Below, piece by piece: positions 8,430-17,148 of a DNA stretch of 64,000 nt. The notes under the pieces were generated by a model. That model worked only from the letters and a program-made list of their open reading frames with translations. It was not told the DNA's origin and made no database searches. A program made the translations under genes and the position numbers. Location of the stretch: NCBI RefSeq assembly GCF_002257645.1, contig NZ_NQMO01000001.1:124001-188000 (forward strand), read 5' to 3'. Source of the DNA: Paenibacillus sp. XY044 (GTDB lineage: Bacteria; Bacillota; Bacilli; Paenibacillales; Paenibacillaceae). The stretch's first letter is position 1; each line of letters begins with the position of its first letter.

Positions 8430-9238
8430 ATATGCCGCTGTATAGACAAATGCTTGCGATTAACCTGAAAATGTTCATGAACTATGCCGTTGGATCGGCC
8501 TTTTATATCTTATTGATGTTTTGGATTTACCCGGGGATCGCCAAAAACAGCGGCAGCTTGAATTCGCTGATCGATGCCATGCCGGAGGGCGTGGGCAAGG
8601 CATTCGGCCTTGAAAACGGCTTTGGGAGCATCGGCGCATTTATATCCGGCGAGTATTACGGCCTTCTGTACCTGCTGATTCTGTCGATCTTTTGCATTCT
8701 GGTGACCACGCAGCTGATCGCCAAGCTCGTAGACCAGGGCTCGATGGCGTACCTGCTGTCGGCGCCCACGACCCGCACGAAGGTAGCGCTGACCCAGGCA
8801 GCTGTGCTGCTCACCGGACTGGTGCTGATTGCCGCGGTCACGACCCTGGCGGGATTCGCCGGGTACGCCTGGTTTATCGGGGATCTGGCCGATTTTGACG
8901 GCACCGGCTTTGTGCTGCTGAATGCAGGCGCCCTGCTGCTGTTCTTCTGCATCGGAGGCATTTCTTACTTGATTTCCGCCTGCTGCAATGACGAGAAGCG
9001 GGCGCTGACGCTCTCGGGTGTGATCACCATCGGATTTTTTAGCCTGAACCTGATCGGCAAAATCAGCGGGCAGCTCAGCTGGATGCGGCATATTTCGGTC
9101 TTTTCCTTATTTGATCCCGGCGAGATCGTCGGCAAAACGGCGGATTGGCCGGTGTCCGTTGCGGTTCTGGCCGGCCTGGGTGCGGCGGCCTTTGCCGCCG
9201 GCACGATTATTTTCCGAAAAAGAAGCCTACCGCTGTAA
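8426..9238 (+). CDS. ABC-2 type exporter permease
   Basis: 270 aa integral membrane protein with about six hydrophobic segments (for example FYILLMFWIYPG, LLYLLILSIFCILVTTQLI, AVLLTGLVLIAAVTTLAGFAG). It begins inside the stop of the ATPase gene and shares its promoter. The internal loop VDQGSMAYLLSAPTTRTKVALTQ is typical of NatB/YxlG-like ABC-2 permeases. Substrate unknown; drug or peptide export is inferred from the TetR neighbour. Confidence 0.85.
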   Translation: MNMPLYRQMLAINLKMFMNYAVGSAFYILLMFWIYPGIAKNSGSLNSLIDAMPEGVGKAFGLENGFGSIGAFISGEYYGLLYLLILSIFCILVTTQLIAKLVDQGSMAYLLSAPTTRTKVALTQAAVLLTGLVLIAAVTTLAGFAGYAWFIGDLADFDGTGFVLLNAGALLLFFCIGGISYLISACCNDEKRALTLSGVITIGFFSLNLIGKISGQLSWMRHISVFSLFDPGEIVGKTADWPVSVAVLAGLGAAAFAAGTIIFRKRSLPL

Positions 9239-9285
9239 ATCAAGCTATACTAGGGGGAGCAGGCACACTGATCAAGGAGGTCACG

Positions 9286-10032
9286 ATGAAAGCACTCATA
9301 TTGGCGGCTGGCTACGCCACGAGGCTGTACCCGCTGACGCGGGATGTGCCCAAAGCCCTGCTCCCCCTGGGGCCAGGCACCATTCTCGACCATATCGTCC
9401 GCAAAGTGGAGCGGATCAGCGGGATTTCGGAAATCGTACTGGTCAGCAACCACAGATTTGCCTCCGCGTTTCGGGCATGGGCCGACTCGCGCGAATTTCA
9501 CGTACCGGTGCGCGTACTCGACGACGGTTCCACGCATGAAGGAAACCGGCTCGGAGCAGTCGGCGACATGGGGTTTGCAGTGAAGGATTTGGGGATGGAA
9601 GAAGACGTTCTGGTCGTGGCCGGGGACAACGTTTTTACGTTCGACCTGCAGGATTATGTCGACTATTATCACAAGCGGCAGCGCGACTGCATCCTCGTCC
9701 AGACGATGGATCGTACTGAGGACTTGCAGCGGGTCGGCGTCGTCCAGCTCGATGAGGCGGACACGGTCCTGTCTTTCGAGGAAAAGCCGGCGCAACCCCG
9801 GACGAATCTCGGCGTGCTCGCCGTGTATATTTACCGCAAAGACACGATTCCCCTCATCAGCGTATATCTGGATGAAGGAAACCAGCCGGATGCCCCGGGA
9901 TATTTCCCCCAGTGGCTGTGCCAACGCAAGGAGATGGCCGCCTACCGTGCCCGGGGTACCAGCTATGACATCGGGACGCCGGAGGCGTACCGCGAGGTGA
10001 CGGAGAAATATGAAGCGCTGTTCGGATATTGA
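9286..10032 (+). CDS. Sugar-1-phosphate nucleotidyltransferase family protein
   Basis: 248 aa. The N-terminal LILAAGYATRLYPLTRDVPKALLPLG is the nucleotide-binding signature of the NTP-transferase family; GDNVFTFD supplies the metal-binding aspartate, EEKPAQPRTNLGVLAVYIYR matches the sugar-binding region, and YDIGTPEAY is the conserved C-terminal motif. Closest in character to glucose-1-phosphate thymidylyltransferases, but the base and sugar cannot be assigned. AAGGAGG precedes ATG 9286; an in-frame upstream start at 9145 lies inside the permease gene and is rejected. Confidence 0.88.
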   Translation: MKALILAAGYATRLYPLTRDVPKALLPLGPGTILDHIVRKVERISGISEIVLVSNHRFASAFRAWADSREFHVPVRVLDDGSTHEGNRLGAVGDMGFAVKDLGMEEDVLVVAGDNVFTFDLQDYVDYYHKRQRDCILVQTMDRTEDLQRVGVVQLDEADTVLSFEEKPAQPRTNLGVLAVYIYRKDTIPLISVYLDEGNQPDAPGYFPQWLCQRKEMAAYRARGTSYDIGTPEAYREVTEKYEALFGY

Positions 10033-10087
10033 GTATTTATAAATAAACATGTATATTTATTCATTATAAGCTAGAGGAGCGATATAC

Positions 10088-10834
10088 ATGTATAAGTTTT
10101 TAGAGGAAATCACGATCAACTCGTGGCCTGCCAAGTATTCCGCTCTGATGAACGGTTGGCTGGTTCGTTATACGGACGGATACACAAAGCGGGCGAATTC
10201 GGTCAGCCCGATCTACCTGGACCCGGGCTGCGATGTGGACGGCAGCATCGCTGCCGCCGAACGGTTTTACCGAGATGCCGGTCAGTCGGCCATTTTCAAA
10301 ATGACTCCTTATGTCATGCCGTCCGACCTGGATGAACGTCTCGACGGGCGGGGGTACATTCAGGTGGATCTATCCAGCGTACGAATTGTTGATCTTGCGG
10401 GAGAGACGCCGCCGGCGGCAGATCCGGGACTTCTGGTCGTATTCAGGGACCGGCTGGATGCCGGCTGGCTTGAGCAGATGTCCCTCATGAACGAAATATC
10501 GGATCGCGGGCAATCGGTCCTCGCGCAGACGCTGGCATCGACACCGCTTCGGCAGGGATTTTTTCTGTTACAGCAGGGGGATGAAACGGTAGCCGCCGGA
10601 CTCGGCGTGATTCAGCATGGATGGCTGGGGCTGTACGATATCGTGACGCACCCTGGTTACCGGCAGCGGGGTTATGGATTTCAGCTGATCCAACACATGC
10701 AGGCCTGGGCCCGGGAGCAAGGGGCTCATTCGTCGTTTCTTCAAGTCATTCAGGCCAATGAGGCGGCATGCCGGTTATACGACAAGCTCGGCTATCGACA
10801 TGTCTACTCGTATTGGTACAGAGTGCTCAAATAA
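10088..10834 (+). CDS. GNAT family N-acetyltransferase
   Basis: 248 aa. The C-terminal half carries the acetyl-CoA binding signature (YDIVTHPGYRQRGYGFQLIQHM) and the closing NEAACRLYDKLGYRHVYSYWYR strand pattern. The N-terminal half has an extra domain, as in proteins with tandem or degenerate GNAT folds. The acceptor substrate is unknown. Start ATG 10088 is preceded by AGAGGAG. An imperfect AT-rich palindrome, AATAAACATGTATATTTATT, lies just upstream (about 10041-10060). Confidence 0.88.
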   Translation: MYKFLEEITINSWPAKYSALMNGWLVRYTDGYTKRANSVSPIYLDPGCDVDGSIAAAERFYRDAGQSAIFKMTPYVMPSDLDERLDGRGYIQVDLSSVRIVDLAGETPPAADPGLLVVFRDRLDAGWLEQMSLMNEISDRGQSVLAQTLASTPLRQGFFLLQQGDETVAAGLGVIQHGWLGLYDIVTHPGYRQRGYGFQLIQHMQAWAREQGAHSSFLQVIQANEAACRLYDKLGYRHVYSYWYRVLK

Positions 10835-10939
10835 TGGAAGAAAGCGAATGTTTGTTCTTGTCTCATATGCTATTCGCAGGTATCATAGAGTGGTAGGGCC
10901 AGCGCCATGATACATTGACTAGGGTAGGGAGAGATGAGG

Positions 10940-11413
10940 ATGAACAACATGCCGGAGAAACTCGCGCCGATGTGCGAATTGATCGATGAGGTGAAGGTAC
11001 TGGCGGATATTCCGGAAGATCAGTGGACGGGAGCGATTGCCGAGGGCAAGTGGTCGCCGCAGGAAATCATCGGGCATATCATGCTGTGGGACAAGCATTT
11101 CCTGGAGCACGCGATCCGGCCGATGGCGGCCAAAGAACCGATGGATATGCCAAAGGTAGAGTTTGATGAATTCAATCAGGAAGCGGCCGCGTATGCGCGC
11201 AGCCAAGGACGGCAGGAGTTGATCGATCAGACGGTGCGCTGCCGGGAGCAGATCATCGGAGAGCTGAAGCGGATTCCGGAAGAAGAGTATGCCGCCGAAT
11301 ACAGTACCGGCAGCGGCAAGCTGTCCGTAGACGAATATTTGGCCGATTTTTATGGGCATGACCGCCATCATATGAATCAGATCAAAAATTACATAGCAAG
11401 CGGGCAAAAATAG
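10940..11413 (+). CDS. DinB family protein
   Basis: 157 aa four-helix-bundle protein of the DinB/YfiT superfamily. The three metal-binding histidines are visible: IIGHIMLWDKHF near residue 48 and YGHDRHHMNQI near the C-terminus. Such proteins often act as metal-dependent thiol (bacillithiol) transferases; the exact reaction here is unknown. ATG 10940 is placed 8 nt after GGGAG; an ATG at 10934 is also in frame but too close to that site. Followed by a terminator. Confidence 0.88.
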   Translation: MNNMPEKLAPMCELIDEVKVLADIPEDQWTGAIAEGKWSPQEIIGHIMLWDKHFLEHAIRPMAAKEPMDMPKVEFDEFNQEAAAYARSQGRQELIDQTVRCREQIIGELKRIPEEEYAAEYSTGSGKLSVDEYLADFYGHDRHHMNQIKNYIASGQK

Positions 11414-11432
11414 AACAGCTTTCTTCACAAAG

Positions 11433-11476
11433 AGGACCGTATCGAGGTACAGAATACTTCGGGCGGTCCTTTTTTT
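11433..11476 (+). terminator. Intrinsic terminator after the DinB gene
   Basis: AGGACCG (11433-11439) pairs with CGGTCCT (11464-11470), followed by TTTTTT. Confidence 0.7.
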
Positions 11477-11566
11477 CATCCTTTCCTGGTTAAACGCAAA
11501 GCATCCGAATCCACAGCAAAGCAGAGATCCGGTTCTGGGGGGCTAAATTGCCATGCCGGGGTCCAG

Positions 11567-11599
11567 TTTAAGGTTCGGTTAAGAATCGCCTTCCATAAT
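11567..11599 (+). promoter_or_regulatory. Candidate response-regulator box and promoter of the GT39-GT2-galU operon
   Basis: Two TTAAG half-sites (11568-11572 and 11579-11583) repeat with an 11-nt period within TTTAAGGTTCGGTTAAGAAT, the spacing expected for OmpR/PhoB-class response regulators. A possible -10, CATAAT, follows at 11594-11599, so the box would sit over the -35. No two-component system is encoded nearby; regulator identity is unknown. Confidence 0.4.
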
Positions 11600-11652
11600 A
11601 GCCTCTATAAAAAGATAAACAACCTATTTCGGATAGGAAGAGGAGGAACGTG

Positions 11653-13929
11653 ATGAGCGTGAATCAAGCGAAGAGAAAGCTGGATATCGTGCTGATCCTG
11701 GCGGCACTATTATCGGCGTTTTTTAATTTTTACGGCATATGGGAGGACAAGTTCGTCAATTCGTACTACACCGCGGCTGTAAAAAGCATGCTGCAGAGCT
11801 TTCACAATTTCTTCTACGCATCCTTTGATCCGGGCGGTTATGTGACGGTCGATAAGCCGCCGGTGGCGTTCTGGCTGCAGACGGTCAGCGCGTCTATCTT
11901 CGGCCTGCACGGCTGGAGCGTCATTCTTCCGCAGGCGCTAGCCGGCGTAGGCTCGACCCTCCTGATCTATTTCCTGGTCAAGCCCAAATTCGGATTAGCT
12001 GCAGCCCGAATTGCAGCCGTGACGCTTGCGTGCACGCCCGTTGCGGCGGCCGTGGCCCGGACGAACAACGTGGACAGCCTGCTGGTGTTCACCCTGCTGC
12101 TCGGCACATGGATGCTGTTCCGCGCCGTGCGGCGGTCGCAGCCGGGCTGGGTGCTGGGCGCATTCGCGATGATCGGCGTCGGGTTTAACGTCAAAATGCT
12201 GCAGGCGTACATGGTCGTTCCGGCATTTTACCTGTTTTACCTGCTGGCTTTTAAAGTGAACTGGAAGAAAAAATGGGTCACGCTGGCAGGCGCGACACTC
12301 GTCCTGGCGGTCGTTTCGGTGTCATGGGCCGTCGTCGTGGACTCGGTTCCGGAGGATCAGCGGCCATATATCGGCAGCAGCCAGACCAACTCTGTGCTGG
12401 AGCTGGCATTCGGTTATAACGGCGTATCCCGCCTGACCGGCGACCGCAGTCCCGGAGGAGCCGGTGGCGGCGCGCCGGGCGGCTTTAACCGGGACGAAAT
12501 GAGGCAGGGCTTCCCGGGCGGCTCCATGAATGAAGGCACCGGGAACGGACAGGACAGTGAAACCTCGGGTGCTGCGGGCAGCCAGGGGCAGACGCCGGTT
12601 TCGGATCCGGACGGTTCGCAGAACCAAGCCCAGGGACAGAGTTCGGCCGCAGGCAATAGCGGAGCCGGATGGCAAAACTCCGGGGACGGAAGCGGGCGGG
12701 GAGCCGGCCGGATGGACGGGCAGGGCTTCCCCGGCGGTGGAGGTGGAGGCGGCATGTTCAACACCGGCACGCCCGGCGTCTTCCGTCTCTTCCAGACCGA
12801 GCTGTCGGGCCAGGCCAGCTGGATGCTTCCGTTCGCCGCTTTCGGCGTGATCGGGCTGCTGGCAGGATGGAGCTGGCGCAGGGCGCTGACGGACAGGCAG
12901 AAGGAGAGCCTGTTCTGGCTGGCCTGGTTGATCCCGGTGATGGGTTTCTTCAGCGTCGCCGGATTTTTCCACCAATACTATCTGGTCATGCTTGGACCGC
13001 CGATTGCGGCGCTCGTGGCCATCGGCTGGGTAACGATGTGGTCGATGTACCGCGACAAGGCCGGCTGGACCGCCTGGCTGCTGCCTGCGGCTGTCCTGGT
13101 AACCGCAGCCTTTGAGGCGTTTGTCCTTCGTTCGTATACGGAACAAATCGGAAGCTGGCTGATGATTCTCGTGATTATACTGGGCGCGGCCGCGGCGGTG
13201 GCGCTGGCGGCGCTGCGAAGCGGCGACCGGCGGAAGCTCGCGCTAGCCGCAGTCAGCCTGGTGATCCTGCTGATCATTCCGGCTTACTGGTCCGCTACCC
13301 CGATCATTTACGGCCAGTCGAGCCAGCTTCCGGCTGCCGGGCCGGGGGAATCCCGTTTCGGACGAATGAACGAAACCGTCAATGAACAGCTGCTGGACTA
13401 CGTCACAAAGCACAATACCGGAGAGAAGTATTTGTTTGCCGCTTCCAACGCGATGTCCACGGCCTCTTATATTCTCGAGACGGGCAAACCGGTTATGGCC
13501 ATGGGCGGGTACTCCGGCTCCGACCCGATCCTGACGGTCGCCAAGCTGGAAAAGCTGGTGGCAGAGCATCAAGTCAAGTTCTTCCTCGTTTCGTCGGGAG
13601 GAATGAGCCGGGGAGACAGCTCGGATGTCACGGAATGGATCAAGGAGCACGGAACGGAAGTGCCGGAGGAAGAGTGGAACGACACCACCTCTTCCGATGA
13701 GAGCGGTCAAGCGCAGGCTGGCGATGTCTCAACCGATTCGGCGCCGCGGAAGCCTTCCGGAACGGCGGGTACGAATCAGCCCGGCAGCGGATTCGGCGGA
13801 GGACAAGACGGCATGTCAGGCGGCATGAACCGTGGCGGATTCCCGGGCGGTGGATTCCCAGGCGGCGGCTTTGGTGGCATGGGCGGCGGAACGCTGTACG
13901 AAATAAAGGACACGACAGGAGGGGAATAA
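11653..13929 (+). CDS. Glycosyltransferase family 39 membrane protein (ArnT/YkcB-like)
   Basis: 758 aa polytopic membrane protein. The first loop has EDKFVNSYYTAAVKSML and DKPPVAFWLQTVSASIFG, the GT39/ArnT-type active-site region, and a dozen hydrophobic segments follow. Such enzymes take a sugar from a polyprenyl phosphate donor and attach it to an acceptor on the outer face of the membrane. Two long Gly/Asn/Ser-rich stretches are present: one inside (about residues 258-372) and one at the C-terminus (about 715-750). ATG 11653 lies 6 nt after GAGGAGG. It is followed 2 bp later by the GT2 gene that probably makes its lipid-linked donor. Confidence 0.92.
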   Translation: MSVNQAKRKLDIVLILAALLSAFFNFYGIWEDKFVNSYYTAAVKSMLQSFHNFFYASFDPGGYVTVDKPPVAFWLQTVSASIFGLHGWSVILPQALAGVGSTLLIYFLVKPKFGLAAARIAAVTLACTPVAAAVARTNNVDSLLVFTLLLGTWMLFRAVRRSQPGWVLGAFAMIGVGFNVKMLQAYMVVPAFYLFYLLAFKVNWKKKWVTLAGATLVLAVVSVSWAVVVDSVPEDQRPYIGSSQTNSVLELAFGYNGVSRLTGDRSPGGAGGGAPGGFNRDEMRQGFPGGSMNEGTGNGQDSETSGAAGSQGQTPVSDPDGSQNQAQGQSSAAGNSGAGWQNSGDGSGRGAGRMDGQGFPGGGGGGGMFNTGTPGVFRLFQTELSGQASWMLPFAAFGVIGLLAGWSWRRALTDRQKESLFWLAWLIPVMGFFSVAGFFHQYYLVMLGPPIAALVAIGWVTMWSMYRDKAGWTAWLLPAAVLVTAAFEAFVLRSYTEQIGSWLMILVIILGAAAAVALAALRSGDRRKLALAAVSLVILLIIPAYWSATPIIYGQSSQLPAAGPGESRFGRMNETVNEQLLDYVTKHNTGEKYLFAASNAMSTASYILETGKPVMAMGGYSGSDPILTVAKLEKLVAEHQVKFFLVSSGGMSRGDSSDVTEWIKEHGTEVPEEEWNDTTSSDESGQAQAGDVSTDSAPRKPSGTAGTNQPGSGFGGGQDGMSGGMNRGGFPGGGFPGGGFGGMGGGTLYEIKDTTGGE

Positions 13930-13931
13930 GC

Positions 13932-15017
13932 ATGGGGGAAGAAACGCGGGCACAGCCAGTCAAATACTCCGTCATCATTCCGGTCTATAACGAGGAGGAG
14001 GTCATTCGGGAAACGTACTGGCGCCTTCGGACCGTTATGGATACGGCGGGAGCGCCTTATGAGCTGCTGTTTGTCAATGACGGCAGCCGTGATCGGACGG
14101 CGGAGATCATTGCTTCCTTCAGCCGGACCGACCCCGCGGTCGTCCTGATCGATTTTGCCAGGAATTTCGGCCATCAAATCGCGATTACGGCCGGGATGGA
14201 TTATGCCCGGGGGGACGCGGTCATCGTCATCGACGCCGACCTTCAGGACCCTCCGGAGCTGATCCTGGACATGATCGCCAAATGGAAGGAGGGCTATGAC
14301 GTCGTCTTCGCCAAAAGGCTGGAGCGCAAAGGCGAATCGTTCTTCAAGAAGCAGACCGCCAGCATGTTCTATCGGGTGCTCAAAAGGCTTACCGAAATCG
14401 ACATTCCGCTCGATACCGGGGACTTCCGGCTGATCGACCGCAAGGTATGCGACGAAATGAAGCGGCTGCCAGAGAAGAACCGGTATGTCCGCGGGCTGGT
14501 CAGCTGGGTCGGATTCAAGCAGACCGCCGTTGAATACGTGCGTGATGAACGTTATGCAGGCGAATCGAAGTATCCGCTCAAAAAAATGCTGAAGCTGTCC
14601 ATGGACGGCATCACCTCGTTCTCCTCCAAACCGCTGAAGGCGGCGGGAATCCTCGGCGGAGTCATCTCGGCGGCGGCATTCATCTATCTGGTTATCGTGC
14701 TGATCGAGAAGCTTTTTACCGACGTCACGATACCGGGCTGGTCGTCGATGATTGCCTTTCAGCTGTTTTTCAGCGGCTGCATCCTCATTTTTCTGGGCGT
14801 GATCGGTGAGTATCTGGGGCGGATCTATGACGAAGTGAAGCAGCGGCCTCTGTACATCGTGAACGATGTGGTCGGGTTGGGCGGAGAAAACAAGCAGCTC
14901 GGAGAGGAGCGGGACCATGAAAATCAGAAAAGCAGTCATACCGGCGGCGGGTCTTGGCACACGATTCCTGCCCGCCACGAAAGCACAGCCGAAGGAAATG
15001 CTTCCCATCGTCGATAA
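13932..15017 (+). CDS. Glycosyltransferase family 2, polyprenyl-phosphate sugar synthase type (GtrB/YkcC-like)
   Basis: 361 aa. The N-terminal GT-A domain shows VNDGSRDRTAEI, the DxD-like DADLQDPPEL and DTGDFRLIDRKV. Two C-terminal membrane helices follow (about residues 237-258 and 275-300), typical of enzymes that transfer glucose or another sugar from a nucleotide to undecaprenyl phosphate. Oddity: family members normally end soon after IYDEVKQRPLYIV (about residue 315); here the frame runs on through a low-similarity tail and overlaps galU by 101 bp in another frame. The tail may be a real extension or the result of a lost stop. Confidence 0.92.
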   Translation: MGEETRAQPVKYSVIIPVYNEEEVIRETYWRLRTVMDTAGAPYELLFVNDGSRDRTAEIIASFSRTDPAVVLIDFARNFGHQIAITAGMDYARGDAVIVIDADLQDPPELILDMIAKWKEGYDVVFAKRLERKGESFFKKQTASMFYRVLKRLTEIDIPLDTGDFRLIDRKVCDEMKRLPEKNRYVRGLVSWVGFKQTAVEYVRDERYAGESKYPLKKMLKLSMDGITSFSSKPLKAAGILGGVISAAAFIYLVIVLIEKLFTDVTIPGWSSMIAFQLFFSGCILIFLGVIGEYLGRIYDEVKQRPLYIVNDVVGLGGENKQLGEERDHENQKSSHTGGGSWHTIPARHESTAEGNASHRR

Positions 15018-15813
15018 GCCGGCCATCCAGTATATTGTGGAAGAAGCGGTCGCGGCCGGAATCGAGAGTATCATCATCGTGACGGGACGGAATAAAAAAT
15101 CGATTGAGGACCACTTCGACCGCTCTGTGGAGCTCGAACAGCAGCTGGAAGCCAAGGGGAAATGGGATCTGCTGAAAGAGGTGGAGCGCATCAGCGATAT
15201 GGCCAGCATTCACTTTATCCGGCAGAAGGAACCGCTGGGTTTGGGCCATGCCATCCTCTGCGCGCAGCAGTTTATCGACAACGAGCCCTTTGCGGTGCTG
15301 CTGGGAGACGACATTATGGTATCCGATCCCCCTGCGCTGAAGCAGATGATCCATGTATACGAGAAGTTCGAGAAACAGATCGTCGGCGTTCAGCCCGTTG
15401 CCCGCAGCGAAACCGGAAAATACGGCATCATCTCTTATAACGGCTATGAGGACCGCATTTACGAAGTCACGGACCTGGTCGAAAAACCGGCTCCCCAGGC
15501 AGCGCCGACCAACATTGCGGTCATGGGCCGCTATATTTTGAAGCCGTCCGTCTTCTCGGCGCTGCAGACGCTGGAGAAGGGAACCGGCGGCGAATACCAG
15601 CTGACGGACGCGCTTCGCCAGGTCTGCGGTCGCGAGGGTGTACTGGCACTGGAGCTGGCCGGGCGGCGATTCGATATCGGCGACAGGCTCGGGTACATGT
15701 ACGCGATTTTGGAAATGGGCCTGCAGCGCGCCGATCTCCGTGAACCGCTGATGAACTATATGGCTGATTTGATGAGCCGGGATCTTAGCACCCAAGAACG
15801 ACGGGCCAGATAA
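14917..15813 (+). CDS. galU: UTP-glucose-1-phosphate uridylyltransferase
   Basis: 298 aa enzyme making UDP-glucose from UTP and glucose-1-phosphate. Full family signature at the N-terminus (VIPAAGLGTRFLPATKAQPKE, then MLPIVDKPAIQYIVEEA), LLGDDIMVS for the metal site, and the conserved VEKP and FDIGDRLGYMYA motifs. Length matches GalU/GtaB (about 290-300). ATG 14917 follows GGAGAGGAG; its first 101 bp overlap the tail of the GT2 gene. In the operon it would provide UDP-glucose for the GT2/GT39 pair, and probably for glycolipid anchors of lipoteichoic acid. Confidence 0.95.
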   Translation: MKIRKAVIPAAGLGTRFLPATKAQPKEMLPIVDKPAIQYIVEEAVAAGIESIIIVTGRNKKSIEDHFDRSVELEQQLEAKGKWDLLKEVERISDMASIHFIRQKEPLGLGHAILCAQQFIDNEPFAVLLGDDIMVSDPPALKQMIHVYEKFEKQIVGVQPVARSETGKYGIISYNGYEDRIYEVTDLVEKPAPQAAPTNIAVMGRYILKPSVFSALQTLEKGTGGEYQLTDALRQVCGREGVLALELAGRRFDIGDRLGYMYAILEMGLQRADLREPLMNYMADLMSRDLSTQERRAR

Positions 15814-15947
15814 GCAGGGCTGGCCTTCATTTCTTTCTTTTCCATTCTGTTTTTCCTGACGAGCCATATTATATAAAGAGAGACGGTGAAAAAGTTTGGG
15901 ATACAGGGAGCCTTGTATACCCGACGGCATTTTGAGGTGTATAGCGG

Positions 15948-16925
15948 ATGAGGGTAGAGTCTTGGTCGGCGAGCAGGGAACGTTATGAGCTTGAGCGGCA
16001 GGTGATTTTGCTTAAGGCGGAACTGGCAGATTGGAATCGCTACTTTTTCGTTTACAGCAATCCGGCGTATACCGGATTTTTTAGGGATGACGGATCGATG
16101 CCCCCGCCGCGCAGCGACCCGTTCTGGATTTGCCGGGACGAGGAAATAATCGGCGGGGTGGTGATTGCTCCGAATGTGCTGGAGAAGCTCTTTTTTATAC
16201 CTCCATTCGCGGACTGGGAAGGCATCGTCCGGCAGCTGGCGGACACGCTGCTTCATTGGTCGGATCGGGGGCGGCCCGTTACGGCGTACGGTATGCTGCC
16301 GGACCTGGCAGAACTGCTGGCCGGAACGGGCTTTTGGCCGGGGGTACGCCGCCGGTGGATGCAGCGCCCTACCTCGTCGTTTGAGCAGGAACCGGATGAC
16401 GCGTACGAGACGGCTTCGGTGGTTATGCACCGGGAAGGCGGGTCCATCCGGATCGGAAGTGACACAGAAATCGCTCTGTTTTTGCATAGGAGCCTTACTA
16501 GGCGCACGGAAGCCCTCCGCGGAAGGCAGGCATCCTTTTCGCAGTATGTCGCCCAGGTTCAGCGCTGCGCGAGAGCGAGCAGTACGGACACTGCGGCCGC
16601 ATCCTCGCTCGTTTATGACCGCCGGACCCATGCGCTTACCGGCGTGTGCCTGATCTCCATGCGGCAGGGATTGCCGTTTGTTGATTCTTTGATGGTGCAT
16701 CCGGGATATTCGCGCCGGGGTATTGCCACGGCGATGGTGAAGAGGGCGCTGACCCTCCTGAACCAGCGGGGTTACCCGCTCCTCCGCCTCCGAGTCACGG
16801 AGGGAAACCCGGCCGAGTCCGTGTTCCGCCGGCTCGGCTTCATGGCTGCGCCACCCGAGGTCAGCCGGATGTTCTTAGGCGGACCCCCACAATTTCCATT
16901 GACGGATGCGCTGCCTTTGCTTTAA
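15948..16925 (+). CDS. GNAT family N-acetyltransferase
   Basis: 325 aa with a poorly conserved N-terminal region and a clear C-terminal acetyl-CoA site: VDSLMVHPGYSRRGIATAMVKRALTLL followed by LRLRVTEGNPAESVFRRLGF. The two-part architecture resembles tandem GNAT proteins in which only the second domain keeps the cofactor motif. Substrate unknown. The ribosome site before ATG 15948 is weak. It is a single gene between galU and a structured leader. Confidence 0.83.
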   Translation: MRVESWSASRERYELERQVILLKAELADWNRYFFVYSNPAYTGFFRDDGSMPPPRSDPFWICRDEEIIGGVVIAPNVLEKLFFIPPFADWEGIVRQLADTLLHWSDRGRPVTAYGMLPDLAELLAGTGFWPGVRRRWMQRPTSSFEQEPDDAYETASVVMHREGGSIRIGSDTEIALFLHRSLTRRTEALRGRQASFSQYVAQVQRCARASSTDTAAASSLVYDRRTHALTGVCLISMRQGLPFVDSLMVHPGYSRRGIATAMVKRALTLLNQRGYPLLRLRVTEGNPAESVFRRLGFMAAPPEVSRMFLGGPPQFPLTDALPLL

Positions 16926-16995
16926 GATGTCGTGTAGAAGAGCAGGCAAGCTCTGCTCAGACCTTATGTTATTTATCCCGGATGCATGTGTATAA

Positions 16996-17114
16996 ACTCC
17001 CCGGTGCCGAGCGCCGCGGGAGTGGCGGAATTTTAACGCGGATTGCGGCAGCCTATGGCTGGCGTATATCTGCGGTTTCGTTCGCCCCCTGTCCTAGCGA
17101 CAGGGGGTTTTTAT
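16996..17114 (+). other. Structured leader with terminator ahead of the EamA transporter gene
   Basis: Three hairpins in a row lie in the 223-bp gap: ACTCCC/GGGAGT (16996-17023); a long near-perfect hairpin with outer stem GCGGAT/ATCTGC and inner stem CAGCC/GGCTG around loop TAT (17038-17073); and a Rho-independent terminator CCCCCTGTC/GACAGGGGG followed by TTTTTAT (17085-17114). The transporter ORF starts 34 nt later. This is either the 3' end of a small RNA or a leader under attenuation or riboswitch control. I recognise no known riboswitch class. Confidence 0.5.
17085..17114 (+). terminator. Intrinsic terminator upstream of the EamA transporter gene
   Basis: Nine-bp perfect stem CCCCCTGTC (17085-17093) and GACAGGGGG (17099-17107), five-nt loop, then TTTTT. 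Confidence 0.85.
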
Positions 17115-17148
17115 TTTGCCGGAGGAACCTGGAAGGAGATAGGATTCA

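Noticed and set aside
13776..15209. 477-codon minus-strand frame opposite the GT2 and galU genes
   Set aside because: It is antisense to two genes with clear family motifs and has no recognisable domain or ribosome site.
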